Source: Chondrilla cf. caribensis
Taxonomy: Eukaryota > Porifera > Demospongiae > Chondrillida > Chondrillidae
Assembly: GCA_964020155.1 (NCBI GenBank)
Contig: OZ026563.1
Coordinates: forward strand, 3,189,440 to 3,253,439
DNA: 64,000 nt
Direction of reading: 5' to 3'
Shown: one piece after another, positions 51,101 to 63,894 of the stretch
How the letters are laid out: each line of letters begins with the position of its first letter
How positions within the stretch are numbered: position 1 is the first letter of the stretch
Made by a program: the position numbers and the translations under genes
Notes under the pieces: generated by a model
The model's database searches: none
The model's input: the letters and a program-made list of their open reading frames with translations, nothing else
Told to the model about the DNA's origin: nothing

Positions 51101-51477
51101 GTGTGCGTGCGTGCGTGTGTGTGTGTACGTGTGTGCATGCGTGCGTGCGTGTGTGTGTGTACGTGTGTGCATGCGTGCGTGCGTGTGTGTGTGTACGTGT
51201 GTGCATGTGTGTGTGCGTGCATGCTTGTGTGTGCATGTGTGTGTGCGTGTACATGTGTGTGAGTATGCATGTGCATGTGTTCCTGTGTGTACACACACTT
51301 GCATGTGCATGTATGCATGTGTGTATACATATGTGTATACAGTGTTGCTTGTTACAAGAATCAAATTTGATCCTTTAATTATATAATTTACTCTGTTTTT
51401 GCCAACTCCTCTAGGTATCGCCCCTGGAAAGACCTAGTGCGGATGAACTGATGAACCACCCATTTTTCTCGTCATAA
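45159..51477 (+). CDS. Divergent Ser/Thr-type protein kinase, 9 exons
   Basis: Exons: 45159-45730, 46106-46295, 47595-47732, 48389-48716, 49851-50032, 50509-50637, 50808-50885, 50956-51024, 51415-51477; 582 residues in one frame. The first about 255 residues are Ser-rich and unordered in look. Kinase landmarks: 'IGKGGNGIV' loop, 'FAVKK' (Lys), 'LDHKNIVKL', 'IVHSDIKPSNVL' (HSD for HRD), 'LTDFDSAID' (DFD for DFG), '[10 protein letters not shown]', '[10 protein letters not shown]', and C-terminal '[13 protein letters not shown]'. Catalytic Lys and Asp are kept; HRD-Arg and DFG-Gly are changed. I do not recognise the subfamily. The insert between the catalytic loop and DFD is Cys-rich ('[14 protein letters not shown]'). 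Introns hold a MITE, long (GT)n and a minisatellite. Confidence 0.82.
46310..46480. repeat. Degenerate GTACC/GTACTGT short repeat
   Basis: Repeated 'gtgtaccatgtgtactgtgta' modules in kinase intron 2. The open frames across it are repeat translations. Confidence 0.7.
46799..46973. mobile_element. MITE family 1, copy d
   Basis: 175 bp, with ends cagtggaacctctct/agaggttccactg and TA flanks. It has the same orientation and length as the copy at 18133. It lies in kinase intron 2. Confidence 0.87.
47735..48178. repeat. (GT)n microsatellite, ~440 bp
   Basis: Starts within a few bases of the exon 3 donor (gttagtgtgt at 47733) and runs with few interruptions. Such length next to a donor can affect splicing. 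Confidence 0.94.
50215..50462. repeat. 23-bp polypyrimidine minisatellite, ~10 copies
   Basis: Unit 'tttcaccatttccactctcc' plus acc, with tctcc and tcccc variants. It ends about 45 bp before the exon 6 acceptor of the kinase gene, so it extends the pyrimidine-rich zone of that intron. Confidence 0.9.
51025..51350. repeat. GT/CGTG repeat with higher-order period
   Basis: Impure (GT)n with recurring 'acgtgtgtgcatgcgtgcgt' blocks, starting directly at the exon 8 donor (gtgtgt at 51025), a weak donor made of the repeat itself. A shorter (GT)n lies at 52377-52460. Confidence 0.88.
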
Positions 51478-51709
51478 GAAAGATCAATGAAATTTTATTA
51501 TGTTAGATCTAGATTCAGGTTTTATATCTTCATTATAAGAAAACACTGGATTATAATACATTTTTATATTATTACATAATAATTCATCCATATAATAACG
51601 TCATTATATAGCAGCATGTATGTAGTGCAGTTTAAATAAAAAAAGCCAAATACCATGCATGTATGTACACGGTGATCTGGTGAGTTGAGGTCAAAGTCCA
51701 TCTAGTAAA

Positions 51710-52374
51710 CTACTGCTGAACTGATTCCAATTTGTCCGCTCTCCTGTCTTGCTGCAAGGAATACAGCATTTCAGTTTGGTCTTTTTTCATCTTTTGAGAA
51801 TATGGCAGACCCTACATAGCATCCAAATGATACATATGTGAATCGTCACTATTATTGTACGTAATATGAGACATGACATCCTTACCATCCCTGAAAATAA
51901 TGAATGGGTACGTATGTATGTAGTACGTACATCAGCTAGGTTGATGTGATTGAATGACATACGTATACACACTACACTCTGTAGGTTTGCTGCAGACAGA
52001 ACCTACTCAATACTACTTCTACTAACGAGACTCGACTGCTACAGTGCACTCTTTTTTTTGAGGGACTCAGTATTCCTCCATATACGTACATATGTACATA
52101 TGTACTGTGTTTCTACTTCAGCCTTTCTAAATACGTAGCATCATTCTACATATGTACACATGCACATGTACACAAACACTGACTGGTATCATCATAGCAC
52201 CAATCCCTATTATTATCATGACACTATGAACATATAATTAAATTCTACAACATAAGAACATACTCACCTTAAGTAATAGCACATCGTTATACTTTTTTCT
52301 CAATAGATACAGTGTGTGTGAAAGTGCCTTGCTGGCTTTGTCCAATTCCTACGATAATGTACATGCCACATGAA

Positions 52375-52410
<36 letters not shown>

Positions 52411-55400
52411 GTGTGTGGGTGCGTGGGTGCGTGCGTGCGTGCGTGTGTGTGTGTGTGTGTGAGCATATACTATTCAAGATGAGCTACACTGTATGTACTG
52501 CATATGTGTACACATGTACATACGGTAAAAAGCAATGTCAGTGAGTGGATTTACCCACGGCACAGGCCTGGTGTGTACATACATTATTATACAAGTTTCA
52601 ATTGAACTTGCAAACAGACAGTGTACACCATACACTACAGTATATAATAGTTCATGTACGTATGTTTACACAAGATTGAATGTGAGTTAACATTCGATAA
52701 TTGTTTATCTTTACAGAATGCATAATAATCCCAGAGATTCACTACTCTTTCTTCCAAGCAGCTTTGCTAGCTTCATTAGGTACACCGGAGTTAATTCATA
52801 GCACAATGGATATTAGCCTAACGGCCCAGGTTTAAGGATTGAATTGCCCATGGAGGATAATGACTTTGAAAATACACACTTGTGATGTGTCCTGTATCCA
52901 TGTACGTATGTATGTATGTATGTATGTGGGTGCATTCAGGTCCACCAGCATACTGTAGCTGGGGACAATATCAATCTCAAATAGCTGTCACTTGACTCAT
53001 CAACTATAACAGGTGGCTGATAATATTACAATATTTCTTGATATTACGTATGCACTTGCTTACCTGTAGAAGTTTGGCCCTCTCTTTGGCTTCTTGTAGT
53101 CTATGAGCAGCCGAAGCAGTAGGACCTGTATTGATGAGAGTGTGTACATACATATGTATCATATGTATGAACATACTGTATGTACGTACATACGTATGTA
53201 CGTGGGCATTTATGAGAACACTACTTTACAGTACATACGTATGTACGGTAAAGTAGTGGATACATACTTCTGTAAGCAAAATGTCTGTACAATGTCATAT
53301 GTACGTACATATACATATATGTATGTACGTATGTATGTATGTATGTATGTATAATACAGCTATGATGTACGTATGTACATATAACTTACGTACAGTAGGA
53401 ATGGAATATAAGTACGGATATATTGGTAACAGCAATAATGTTACCTGTACATAAACCCAATAATATGTTTGCCAGTATGTACTACACACATGTACATAGA
53501 GGTTTGGTACAAGTTTTGAACAAGAACAAGTCAGAAGGAGTGGGTTGGGGTGAAACAATGATCTTGAAATGATAATTATTGAAAACAAACATACTTGCAT
53601 GTACGTATGTAAATCTTTACGTTCATAGTACAAGACAAAGGATAACGTCTCAGGAGATTTGTCATAACATCCAGTCATAACAATACTTGTGGTGTACACT
53701 CCTGTGAGCATGTTTACCTTTAAAGAAGCGATTGGGCCTTGAGAAGGTTTCTTCAAACTTCTCTAATCTCACAAGGATCTTCTCCCTCGTCTCCACCTCC
53801 TCACAAGCACTCTCCCACAGCTCTAGAATCTACATACATACGTACACACAAACATAGGGAACAAGTAACCACATAATATTATGAATGTGTATTCCAGGAT
53901 TCATACAGAAGCCTGGAAAGTATGGGATCTCTCCCTCCCTAAATCTCTCAATTATGCCCAAATCACCATAATATTAATAAAAAAATTGGATTTGTATGCC
54001 ATGTATATGTATATGGGGATAATGTTCATGAGTTGTAAAAGCAATTTTAATAAATGTACATTGTACTGTGAAGAATCCAATACATAGCCTTTGAAGAATT
54101 TAGCCTTTCAATAAAACAGTGATTTACCAATAATATTATTGGCTTACTGTATACTGTATTGCATTACTAAAATTAACTCTACATACAAGTTCTCCCAATC
54201 CTGCATGAGTTCTTTGATAATAGACAATTTGTATACAAAAATACATACGTACATAATGTACGTATGTACCTATATGAACTTGTGATGTATGTACATAATG
54301 GTATGGAGGCATGTGGAGTTGGCATACTCACATTCTCCATTCTAAACCGATACTGTTCAGAGCTGTACTTGACAGCCATGTCTATCCTAGCAGACTGTGG
54401 ATACTCCAGTCTGCTCCAAATGACATCAAGTCGTAACTGGTGGTTGGAATCCTACAATATAGACCACATACATACGTACGTACGTACGTACGTACATACA
54501 CTTACGTATTACAGTGGATATACATAAGACATACACTATACATATATGTACATATGTATGCATGTATGTACGTTTATACTTTTTATCGTATTCTCATTGC
54601 AAATGCAACACACTGTACCCAAAAGCTACATACATAATAATATGTACGTATGTACTAGAGTGTATCAACGTATGTATGTAAATATGTATGTACATAAGTA
54701 TTTGTGTATGCATGCACGTATGTACAAACGCATGTATGAGTTCCACGTAATGCACTCCTGAAATATGCATGAATAACATGTATATGTAAGTACGTACGTG
54801 TCAACACACGTGCTCTAAAAACATATGTACATACATATCTACCACAAGTATGTACGTACATACCAAATCAGGAAAGCTGGCAGGAGGTTTACTCGAAGAT
54901 ACTGAATAGGCAAAGAGAATATTAAGACGATAACATGCGTAAGTACGTACATATGTACACATGTGTTGGTGTGAGCATGTACGTACGTACATATGTAGAT
55001 ACATATGAATAGCTAGGCTCTACGAATGTACTGTACGTATAAGAAACATAAATACGTACGTACATAGTGTACATATTTATGTATGTATATTTGGATGTAC
55101 AATGTATGTACAATGTACTGACATACAGTATGCATGTACGTACGTATGTATGTGTCCCCCAGTGGGTATCAGGCATACACTGTACACTAATTTCACGGTA
55201 TTTGCTTGTGCATATTTGTACGCATGTATATACATGCATAAATATACATACGTATATGTATGTACGTATGTATGTAGATCTTCGTTGCAACTAGAAGTAC
55301 ATACATACGTACACTTCAGTCAGTGGTGCAAATGCCCTTCATCTCCACTCTCCGAACTAATCCCTGATATCTTCCCATACCTACCTTGGTCATCACTTTC

Positions 55401-58400
55401 CTTGAATGGATTAGAGGGAGGCTGCCCCAATCCTCCCATTGTGATGGTCTTGATATTCCAAAAACCTTTCTCATACTTTTCCTTCTCCTGTTGCAATTTC
55501 TTAAGCAACATTTTTCTCTCTTTAAATTTCTTCATTCGAATTTCTTGCTCCTTCCTCCTCTTCTGCATTATCTCCTCCTCCTCAGAGTCACTATCAGAGT
55601 TGTACAGATGGTAGATTAGTCCAAGGTAGTCAGATTGCTTGCCTGCTACAAATCTGAAGTAGTCTTCTGTGTTGATTGTAGACTGCCACAAAGTTTTATT
55701 GGCCCTCGACTGGTTGAAAGATCCAGACGTGGCTGATGTATCAGCATTAGTGGAGGTCTCTTTGTTAGATGAGCTGTAATATTGACCTGATAACCATTCT
55801 TTCTTATCCGAGTCACCCCACGGAGGTCTGAGGGGTTGATGGAGGGATGGATTGATGATCCTTCTGCTGTGGCGATGACACAGTGTGCCCGAGGCAAGCA
55901 CACCATCCAAAAACACCTTCTCCTCTATGCAGGACAACACACATGGATCCTACGTATATACGTATATGTAAGTGAGTAGTTATGTATGTACAATGCACCA
56001 GATGTGTATGTGTACATATGTAATGTACTACCATACTGTATATATCCACATGTAACCATTGGACACCTCTATGATACAGCATCACATGCCGGGACATGAA
56101 CATCATTATAGAACATCACATAACATAACAACCTTTGGAATCTGATAAATTAATCATTGTCCAAAGTGTGTCATATCATCAAGGTTCCACTTAACATTCT
56201 GTGATACGTACATACATACATAGGGCAGGGTGTACTTAAGTACATATGTGTATATACATACTCCTTAATCTACAATATGTGATGTACTAGTCTGCTGAAT
56301 TAGCATATGCATACGTAACTGTGATAGGTACACACTAGGGGAAATGAAATGCTTGCATGAAGGTCCACTCTGTTTCCTTACTAGTGCTGTCACAATCAAG
56401 TTACAACAGACGATGGCATGATAATTACATATGCACTCTAGCAGTAGTTATTGTACATGAAGCAAACACATCATACAGTACATACGTACATGTATGCATG
56501 TATACATGTGTACTGTACCTACGTATGTAAATACTGTATGCAACTTACATGGTCAAATCGCACATGATCATGTTGCAGGGTTGTGCCAATGGCTTCATAA
56601 ACATGGTGTAATTCTTTTCCTTGCTTAACCACCTGATCCAGAATAGCTACTTCCTCTTTGGGTATGTCAGTATTCAGACCTTCACACACAGGCCCATGAG
56701 GCTTCAATGTCAATGAGGCACATGGTTTTCTCTCCGATACCGAGATGTCAGAAACCATGGCAGACTCCTTGTTCGGTAGGGTGACTTTTAGGACATCCGG
56801 TTGTGGTTGAGGGAGATCAGGATTGTCTTCCTCAGGAGCAGACGATTCCTCTTCCCTGTCAGAGGATGCTGCTTCTGGTTTCTGCACTGCATCTCCAACG
56901 CAGCTCACGTCCGAGAGTGGTGGAAATTGCGACATAGACATCTTATTCACATCACTACTGTCACTTGCTACATCTGGATGAAAGCTGTAACCGCTGATGT
57001 CCCCTAGACCTTGCTGTACATCATGACTCTCAGAGAACATGTTCGATTCCTGCCCGCTCTGTAGAGAGCCTGCATTTGACCTATATTCAGAATCGTCTCC
57101 CGGGGAGGACTGATATCCAATGGACAACGACAGCTGCTGGTGTGTACTTTGACTGACACCACTAGCAGTCAACAACCCCAGATCTACGGGGAATTGATTG
57201 TAAATGCGCAAGGTTTGTCCAACACTGGGTTCATCCAACTTGCTATCACCATCAGCCATGGGTGATCTGTCAAGGTATACGTATATGTAATTCAAAATGT
57301 TCATATGTACATTATGTACGTACATACGTATGTACATACGTATATGTATACATACAATGAGCATACGTACATATATGTGGTATGTTGCAGGGACAGATCA
57401 AATTGCCAAGTTTGCAGATACATATCTGTGGTATTTACACACTTCTTACGCTAGTTACATAATTGTCAATAAAACTTGCCAATTAATTGCCCAGCTACTT
57501 ATTGCTAAACTGTAATAACAACACTGTGTGAGAGTTAGTATACCATTGTATGATTTACGTAGATGGAATCATATCACATATCAAGTAAATTACGTACCTC
57601 TGCAAGGCTGTAGTGGATACAGACCGACCAGTGCTAATTGAGCTACCTACGTATTACATACAGTACATGTATGCATATACGCACATATAATACACTACCA
57701 TTTTTTTCAAGTAGCTCAGGTACGTACATGCATATACGTGTTTATCCATGTACGTACGTACAACATTGATCATACATGGTGAACATGTATGATGAGTGTA
57801 TTGTATGTGAATACACACACACACATACCCTTCAACCTCTGGTATGGCCCTTGTATCACTGGTACGAATGGATACTGATCTTGTTGGAGGAATCTCCGAA
57901 ATAACGGGAACTGAAAAAGGAATTTGCTTGACAGAATGTTGACTTTGTACAATGGAGGGCTCGGGAATATCCACATTCCTGTTGATATGCTTTTGGAGTT
58001 CTTTGGCTTTCTTGTCACTGAGCCCATGGCCTTTAGCCTAGAAGTGGTTGGAATATCAAGATATGCACAGAACGCCTGCAATATACGTACACAATAAAGG
58101 TGTATACACAGCTGAAACACTTACTAGTAGCAGAGGAGGGAGGTCATCAGGGAGGTCCTCCTAAAAGGGGTGGATTGAGTTCCATAATAAGCACCCACAG
58201 TAAATACATACATATGAATTAACAATACATTATACGTATATGTTTGTACGTGAGTATGCAGTATGTACGTATAAGATTAAACGTATGTACGTACATACAG
58301 AGGCGTCTCTTCCAGTGAAACCTTCCACGGGCACGAAAAATGTTCCATTAGGTGGAAGTTCAATTCAATTGAAATTCACTTGATTTAGGGTGCTATGCCT

Positions 58401-61400
58401 ACACTGCATACTTATTGTCTAGTACATATGGTATCGCCACAAATTGACTTTGACATTGAGAGTTGAAGTCAATGAAGACATGATGAAAACATGATGAAAA
58501 CATGATGAAAACTGAGAAATCAAGTCAAGAATACAATCAACTCAAGGAGATTCCACTGTATGCACCTGTGTACTTACGTACATTGGTAAAGGTCTTGTAT
58601 GTTCTAGAAGCCAAGGTTATAAGATCAAAGTGCACAACCCTACTCAGCTGTCACACTTGGATATGCAGGTATTACTATTCTCCAAAAGTTCAAGTTCAAA
58701 TCAAGAATGTTGTTGAACTTTGAGAGGCTATGTGGCTACGTATGTAAGTGATTGCAGCTGTATAGAGACTTTCTACTCTGTTCAACATCATGAGAAATCA
58801 AATCAAATATACAATCAACTCAAGGAGATTCCACTGTATGCGCCTGTGTACTTACGTACATTGGTAAAGGTCTTGTATGTTCTGGAAGCCAAGGTTATAA
58901 GATCGTTGTTCAGCTGCTCTAATGTACATTCCCCTAATCTACACAAACAGATAAATGGTACATTAATAAATAAAGCCTACAGAGTAAATTGATACAATGC
59001 TTAAGTAATACAGTACAAAAACACGCAGATGAACACTTACACTAAATTATCAGCATCACTAGTAACTTCAGTTCTTAGTATGTTGACTGCCAAACTTTCT
59101 ACACTTAAGTGTCTCTTGACTTCCCACTTGTCTTCCTTAGAAGCTCCTTTGGGTTTTTTGTGTCTCTTTCGTCTCAACCTCATATCGCGGAACAGGAAAT
59201 CAACCCTTAGCTCGGGCATGGAGACCGAGCGTTGTATCTACACACGTGTCAAGACAAACAAACAGGTGTCAACACCCACACATACGGTACATGTTAGAAC
59301 TACAATGGTACATACACAGCATGTATCTTTCCCAAAGGTGATAGAGCATATATACGTATGCACATACGTACATACAACTTGTTCGAACAAATCATGTTCC
59401 TGTTCTAAAGGGTGCTTTGTGTTGTGCAAGGAACATTATATGCATGTATTGCTTTTTCACCACTTCTATTGCTTTTTAAAATTGGGCACACATATTATAC
59501 TACGTACGTACATGTACCATACGTATATACATATGTACATCTCCACTCACAGTTAACTGCTCATTCCCACCATTGGTGACAACCTCCTCCATTTGTGTTG
59601 GTGAGTGACGTGACATGTCCTCGGGTTCCCCAGCTCTGTACTCATCAGTAGCAATGCTGAATGTTGGAGTACCAGAAGTGCGTACACGAGGCACTTTAGG
59701 CTTAGTCAGTGGAGCATCATGCCTCATCACATGTTCTAGCTGGGAAATGGATATTGAATATATATGAACTTGTATCCTGGTTGAGGGGTGGATCAAAGGA
59801 AAAACTGTGCATACATAAGCTATGTAGCACAGGTCAGTGATACAGCACAGGTCACCAGACAGGTTTCATTGTTAGGATTAATTGCGTGAGAACAATTAAG
59901 GCAGGAAATTGGTAAACACATTTCTATTGCATATAATATGTTGTATTGTGCTATGCGCATATTCATAGTATAAAATGTCTATCATTCACCACACCAGGAT
60001 ACAAGGTAGTTATATCCTGCCTAGGTGTGCTGCAGCAGATAAAGTGCTACAGCACACCTAGGCAGGATATAACTATCACATATGTACGTACGTACGTATG
60101 GCAGCCACAATCATGTACATAAGTACGTACATACGTACATATGTTCCATTGTACATGAATGCTTGTACTATGTATGTACGTATGTACGTACATACATATG
60201 TACGTACTTTATCCTGGTTGATGGGTGTATCAAAGGAAAAGTGTGCATACACAAACCATGTAGAACAGGTCACAAGGCAGCATATGTACATACGTAGGTA
60301 CGTTAGTCATACAAATGGAGATAACACTGAGCATTCAGCAAGGAGCCAAATACGTATACGTAACATTATAGTACGTACATACGTACGTACATACATACGT
60401 ACACAAAACAAGTGCACATATACCTTTTTGATCTTCTTTTTAACTTGTGCACTGTTAATATTAACTCTCAGGGGCTTATAAAGGTCGTCATCATCTGTCA
60501 ACTGTCTTCCAGTTCCCCTTGGCAAAGCTACATTGTGTGAAGCAACCACTATTTTTGCTTTATCAGATTTGTTGAGTTCCTCCAATATCCTTCTTCGAAT
60601 TATCACCAGATTTATGCTGTAGAATTAGACATGTACGTACGAACGTAAGTAGTTAAATACGTACGTATGTAATTTCATGAAGTGTTGCTAGTGAATGTGA
60701 TTGAGTTGTGGGAATTGTGGCCAAACTAGGAATACAGTCACAAAGCTTGAAGTGTACCTTTTGCTCAAGTCGACGGAAAGCTGTGCTCGTAGTCTTGACA
60801 TGCTTGATGATGTACTGAACAGAATGTCTTTCTTGGACAATTCTAAAATGAACACAAATATGGATCACGGAAGTACAGTACGTACCCACATACATATGTG
60901 CACATTATTCCCAGTCAGTCATTGTACAGTGAGCTGACTACTATTTTACTACAATTAAATGTACATATGTATACTTCCATCATATATGTACGTACGTACG
61001 TACACACTAAAGTACGTATAATCTCAACTCACCACAAGCTTTTGCAAGATAAACTGAAAACAGATTTTCAATGATTCCCATAACCTTGATGATTATTCTG
61101 CAATGAAGTTCCTTGTTCCCAGCAGCAGACTACAAGCCATCAATGTGCGTACAAACACTGTACTGTGGGTACACGTGTGTTGCACAGCGAGGCAGTTATA
61201 ACTCACCAGAAAAGGATCACTTGCTTGGAGCTGGAGGGTGCTGAATTGATTGGCTATTTCTCCACAAACTACATTGACCTACGTAAATACGCACATAAGT
61301 ATGTACTGTATGTATACGTATATTACTATTACAGAATGTGACAGAATATGGATCACTGCAATGCATGGACTAATTATAGACAACCTAATAAGTACGTACG

Positions 61401-63894
61401 AAATGTATACATACGTACACATGTAGTACATTATCACCCACAGGGATAATATGCATGTACGTACGTATGTACATATGTACGTATACAGTGAATTCTCGTT
61501 AATCTGCCATAATTTCCCAGTACCAATAATAATATACGTACGTACTTATATATTACAAGTACTAATGAATGTCCAGTTAATTCCACCATAATATCATTTT
61601 GAAATTAATAATATTGTGTATGTACATTGAGGTGGTATATATGGCTAAAGGTCAGGATGGATGTGGTACCAGTGATATGTACCACGTTCAAATCTCAAAA
61701 CTGGTGATTTGGTCTACTTTCCATATGTAATCCCTATCATCATACAGTACAGAAGAGTGAGAAGAAAGAGAAAAAGATTGTCTTCAAAACATCTGATCAC
61801 AAACTATGATTCTTAACTATACACATACTGTATGTACATGCATGCATACATACATACGTACATACGTACGTAGGTACATGCGATAAATTAAAAGCTAAAT
61901 GATTTCTCCAACTAAATAGGATTAATGATGACTGATGATGATGATGATGATGATGGTGATGGTGATGAAGATGATGATGATGAAGATGATGGTGATAATG
62001 ATGATGATGATGATAATGATGATGATGATGATGTTGATGACATACGTACGTAGTGACTCAATTACTGAACAGCATGACTAGCCAATCACATTATTACAGC
62101 TAGGATTGCAACGATATGGTATCGGCCTATGGGTTATCAGTTATCAGTCCAGTATTCTCTCATATCGGTATCGGCTGTATTGTTGCTGATATAGCCAATA
62201 GCGAATTTTACATGCTGCACATATTCAACTTATTGTCATGTGTCAGTCAATTTCCTTTGAGTTCACTGCAGTATGAAAATGTCCAAGACAAGATTGCTCA
62301 TTCTGGGTCATTTAAAGTCATTGAATTAGGACTCTGATCTCATTCTCGTACTACGAGCAGTATTTATGAATTCTCGTGGGAGGAAATCCAGCAACTCTCA
62401 CACTACCAATTTTGTGAACAAAATATCGGGTCGGCTATCGGCATCAGCCTTATTTTATCGATTATTGGAATTTAAGTTAAATCTTGTATTGGTGCACCTT
62501 TAATTACAGCACAACAAAACACACGAAGTCTGCTTATGTATAGTCCAATACAGCTTCAATCCATCTCACCAGGCTTTGTTGATCCTCCAATGAAACATAA
62601 GGGATATTGGGTTTAGGCCGAATTCTAGGAAGAAGAATGTCTAAGAAGTCTTGAAACGTACGAGGTACCTCAGATACAGCTTCCTGCATATGTTATGAGG
62701 CAAAGTCATCTCAAGATAAAGTAGCACACACAAACATACATTCACACCACTGTACTAAAGGTTTCATGTATTGCACATACGTACGTACGTACATGAACTA
62801 TTGCCAAATTTATTAGTGGATATACGTACGTATGTAAGGTAAGTATGGTGAAGCTTTAGGCTATACAAACCAGAAACAACATACGTAAATACGTACGTAT
62901 GTACGTACATAGTCGAGTACAATACTACATATTATAAAGTGAGTTAGCAGTTGGAATGATATGTACACAACGCAATCATAAGGTATGTACACTATAGCCG
63001 AGCATGCTTCGAGATATTATGAACCCAACATGCTGTGTGGATAGGCCTAGGGCAAAAGGAAGCAACCTTTCCCTACTAGGGTAGACAGGGGTACTTCCAA
63101 TCACAGTGTAATTCCTTGAACTTAATTGTGAGAGAAAAGCTTATGGTCGTCATGATGCTAGCAACCATTTGAGGACAGCTGTAGTGTTTGCTGGGTTCAC
63201 AACAATCCTCAGCTACAACAAATCAACAGTGAAGTCAGCCACTTACGTACATTCGCATATTGGTAATTCACCTGTGATTGGAATAACCCCATTTTACCTT
63301 ACATTTTACAGCTATCCTCTGCCTAAGTACCTATTTATTTAAAGCAGGCTTCGAGATATTATGAACTTAATATGCTGTGTAACACGTGTACAAGTTTGCT
63401 TCATGGTTGCAGTGTATCGTTTATCAGCACTACCAGTGTTCTGTATATGCGCTTGAAAGAAGGAGCGAAGTGACTTGGATGTACAAGCCTTGGCAATGAT
63501 CGAAGTCTTCCAAATGGTAAAAGTTTATTCCAGTTTCATCTCAAGAAATGTACAAGCTAAATTTGAAAAGGTTTTTAAAAGGTCTTATATTACTTACTAA
63601 TCCATGTTATACCTAAATCATAGAAAATACATGTCATATAGTGTATATTGTCTATGCTCAAACAATTCTAGCCGCACGCAGCGATGTAAGACAAGCACTA
63701 TTCCGGCAGTATACGTACATACATATTAACAATTCCATAAGGATACTGCAAACCTGCAAAGGTAGGAGAGAAGGTCCTGTGTCTTCTTTAATATGTCTTC
63801 TGTATTCTTCATCAGAATCGGCCTCCTCTTCTGAATCGGCATCAAAAATGCTTGGAAAGTCTACTTTACCACTGAGGCTGAGTGAGGCAGCCAT
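51710..63894 (-). CDS. CCDC87: CCDC87-family protein, 19 exons
   Basis: Exons in transcript order: 63894-63754, 62683-62570, 61278-61207, 61129-61033, 60842-60758, 60616-60424, 59739-59551, 59237-59041, 58938-58860, 58160-58125, 58037-57829, 57266-56549, 55949-55385, 54901-54864, 54451-54332, 53829-53718, 53125-53064, 52348-52268, 51811-51710; about 1069 residues with every phase agreeing. Matches to vertebrate CCDC87: 'HDHVRFDH', 'LWQSTINTEDYFRF', 'RIDMAVKYSSEQ', 'RPNRFFK', and the ending 'KMKKDQTEMLYSLQQDRR'. Vertebrate CCDC87 (about 850 residues) is a testis/sperm protein; a role in sperm or cilia here is inference. Acidic start 'DADSEEEADSDEE'. Upstream in-frame ATGs (63915, 63972) allow a longer N-terminus. 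Short exons could still be missing between 61278 and 62570. Confidence 0.82.
58535..58632. repeat. Intronic partial copy of CCDC87 exon 9
   Basis: About 98 bp repeats 58807-58904, which covers the 3' half of the exon 58938-58860, its donor and flanking intron, with few differences. The copy lacks the acceptor half. It is a local tandem duplication of about 272-bp offset. Confidence 0.8.
60007..60075. repeat. Perfect 26-bp inverted repeat (hairpin)
   Basis: Arms 60007-60032 and 60050-60075 (tagttatatcctgcctaggt...) are exact complements around a 17-base loop. It lies in CCDC87 intron 6. It is flanked by TACGTA repeats. It is probably a foldback element; a small-RNA precursor is possible but unsupported. 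Confidence 0.85.
61485..61640. mobile_element. Foldback family 4, second copy
   Basis: Starts cagtgaattctcgttaatct and shares 'cagtaccaata' and 'tactaatgaatgtccagtta' with 10775-10915. The end is degraded. It lies in CCDC87 intron 2. Confidence 0.55.
61928..62040. repeat. (GAT)n trinucleotide repeat
   Basis: Impure GAT/GGT/AAT run in CCDC87 intron 2. Confidence 0.92.
62101..62502. mobile_element. hAT-like non-autonomous element with 8-bp target duplication
   Basis: 402 bp flanked by direct 'attacagc' at 62093-62100 and 62503-62510. The ends are imperfectly inverted (taggattgcaacgata / tattggtgcacctta-type), and the interior carries repeated 'atcggtatcggc' motifs typical of GTGCACC-ended hAT elements. 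It lies in CCDC87 intron 1-2 territory, just before exon 2 (62683-62570). Confidence 0.75.

Noticed and set aside
51885..51905. A 5-nt CCDC87 microexon between the last two exons
   Set aside because: It would break phase; the direct join of 52268 to 51811 keeps frame.
60007..60075. MicroRNA gene
   Set aside because: The stem is perfectly paired with no bulges and is likelier a foldback repeat; kept only as a structural finding.
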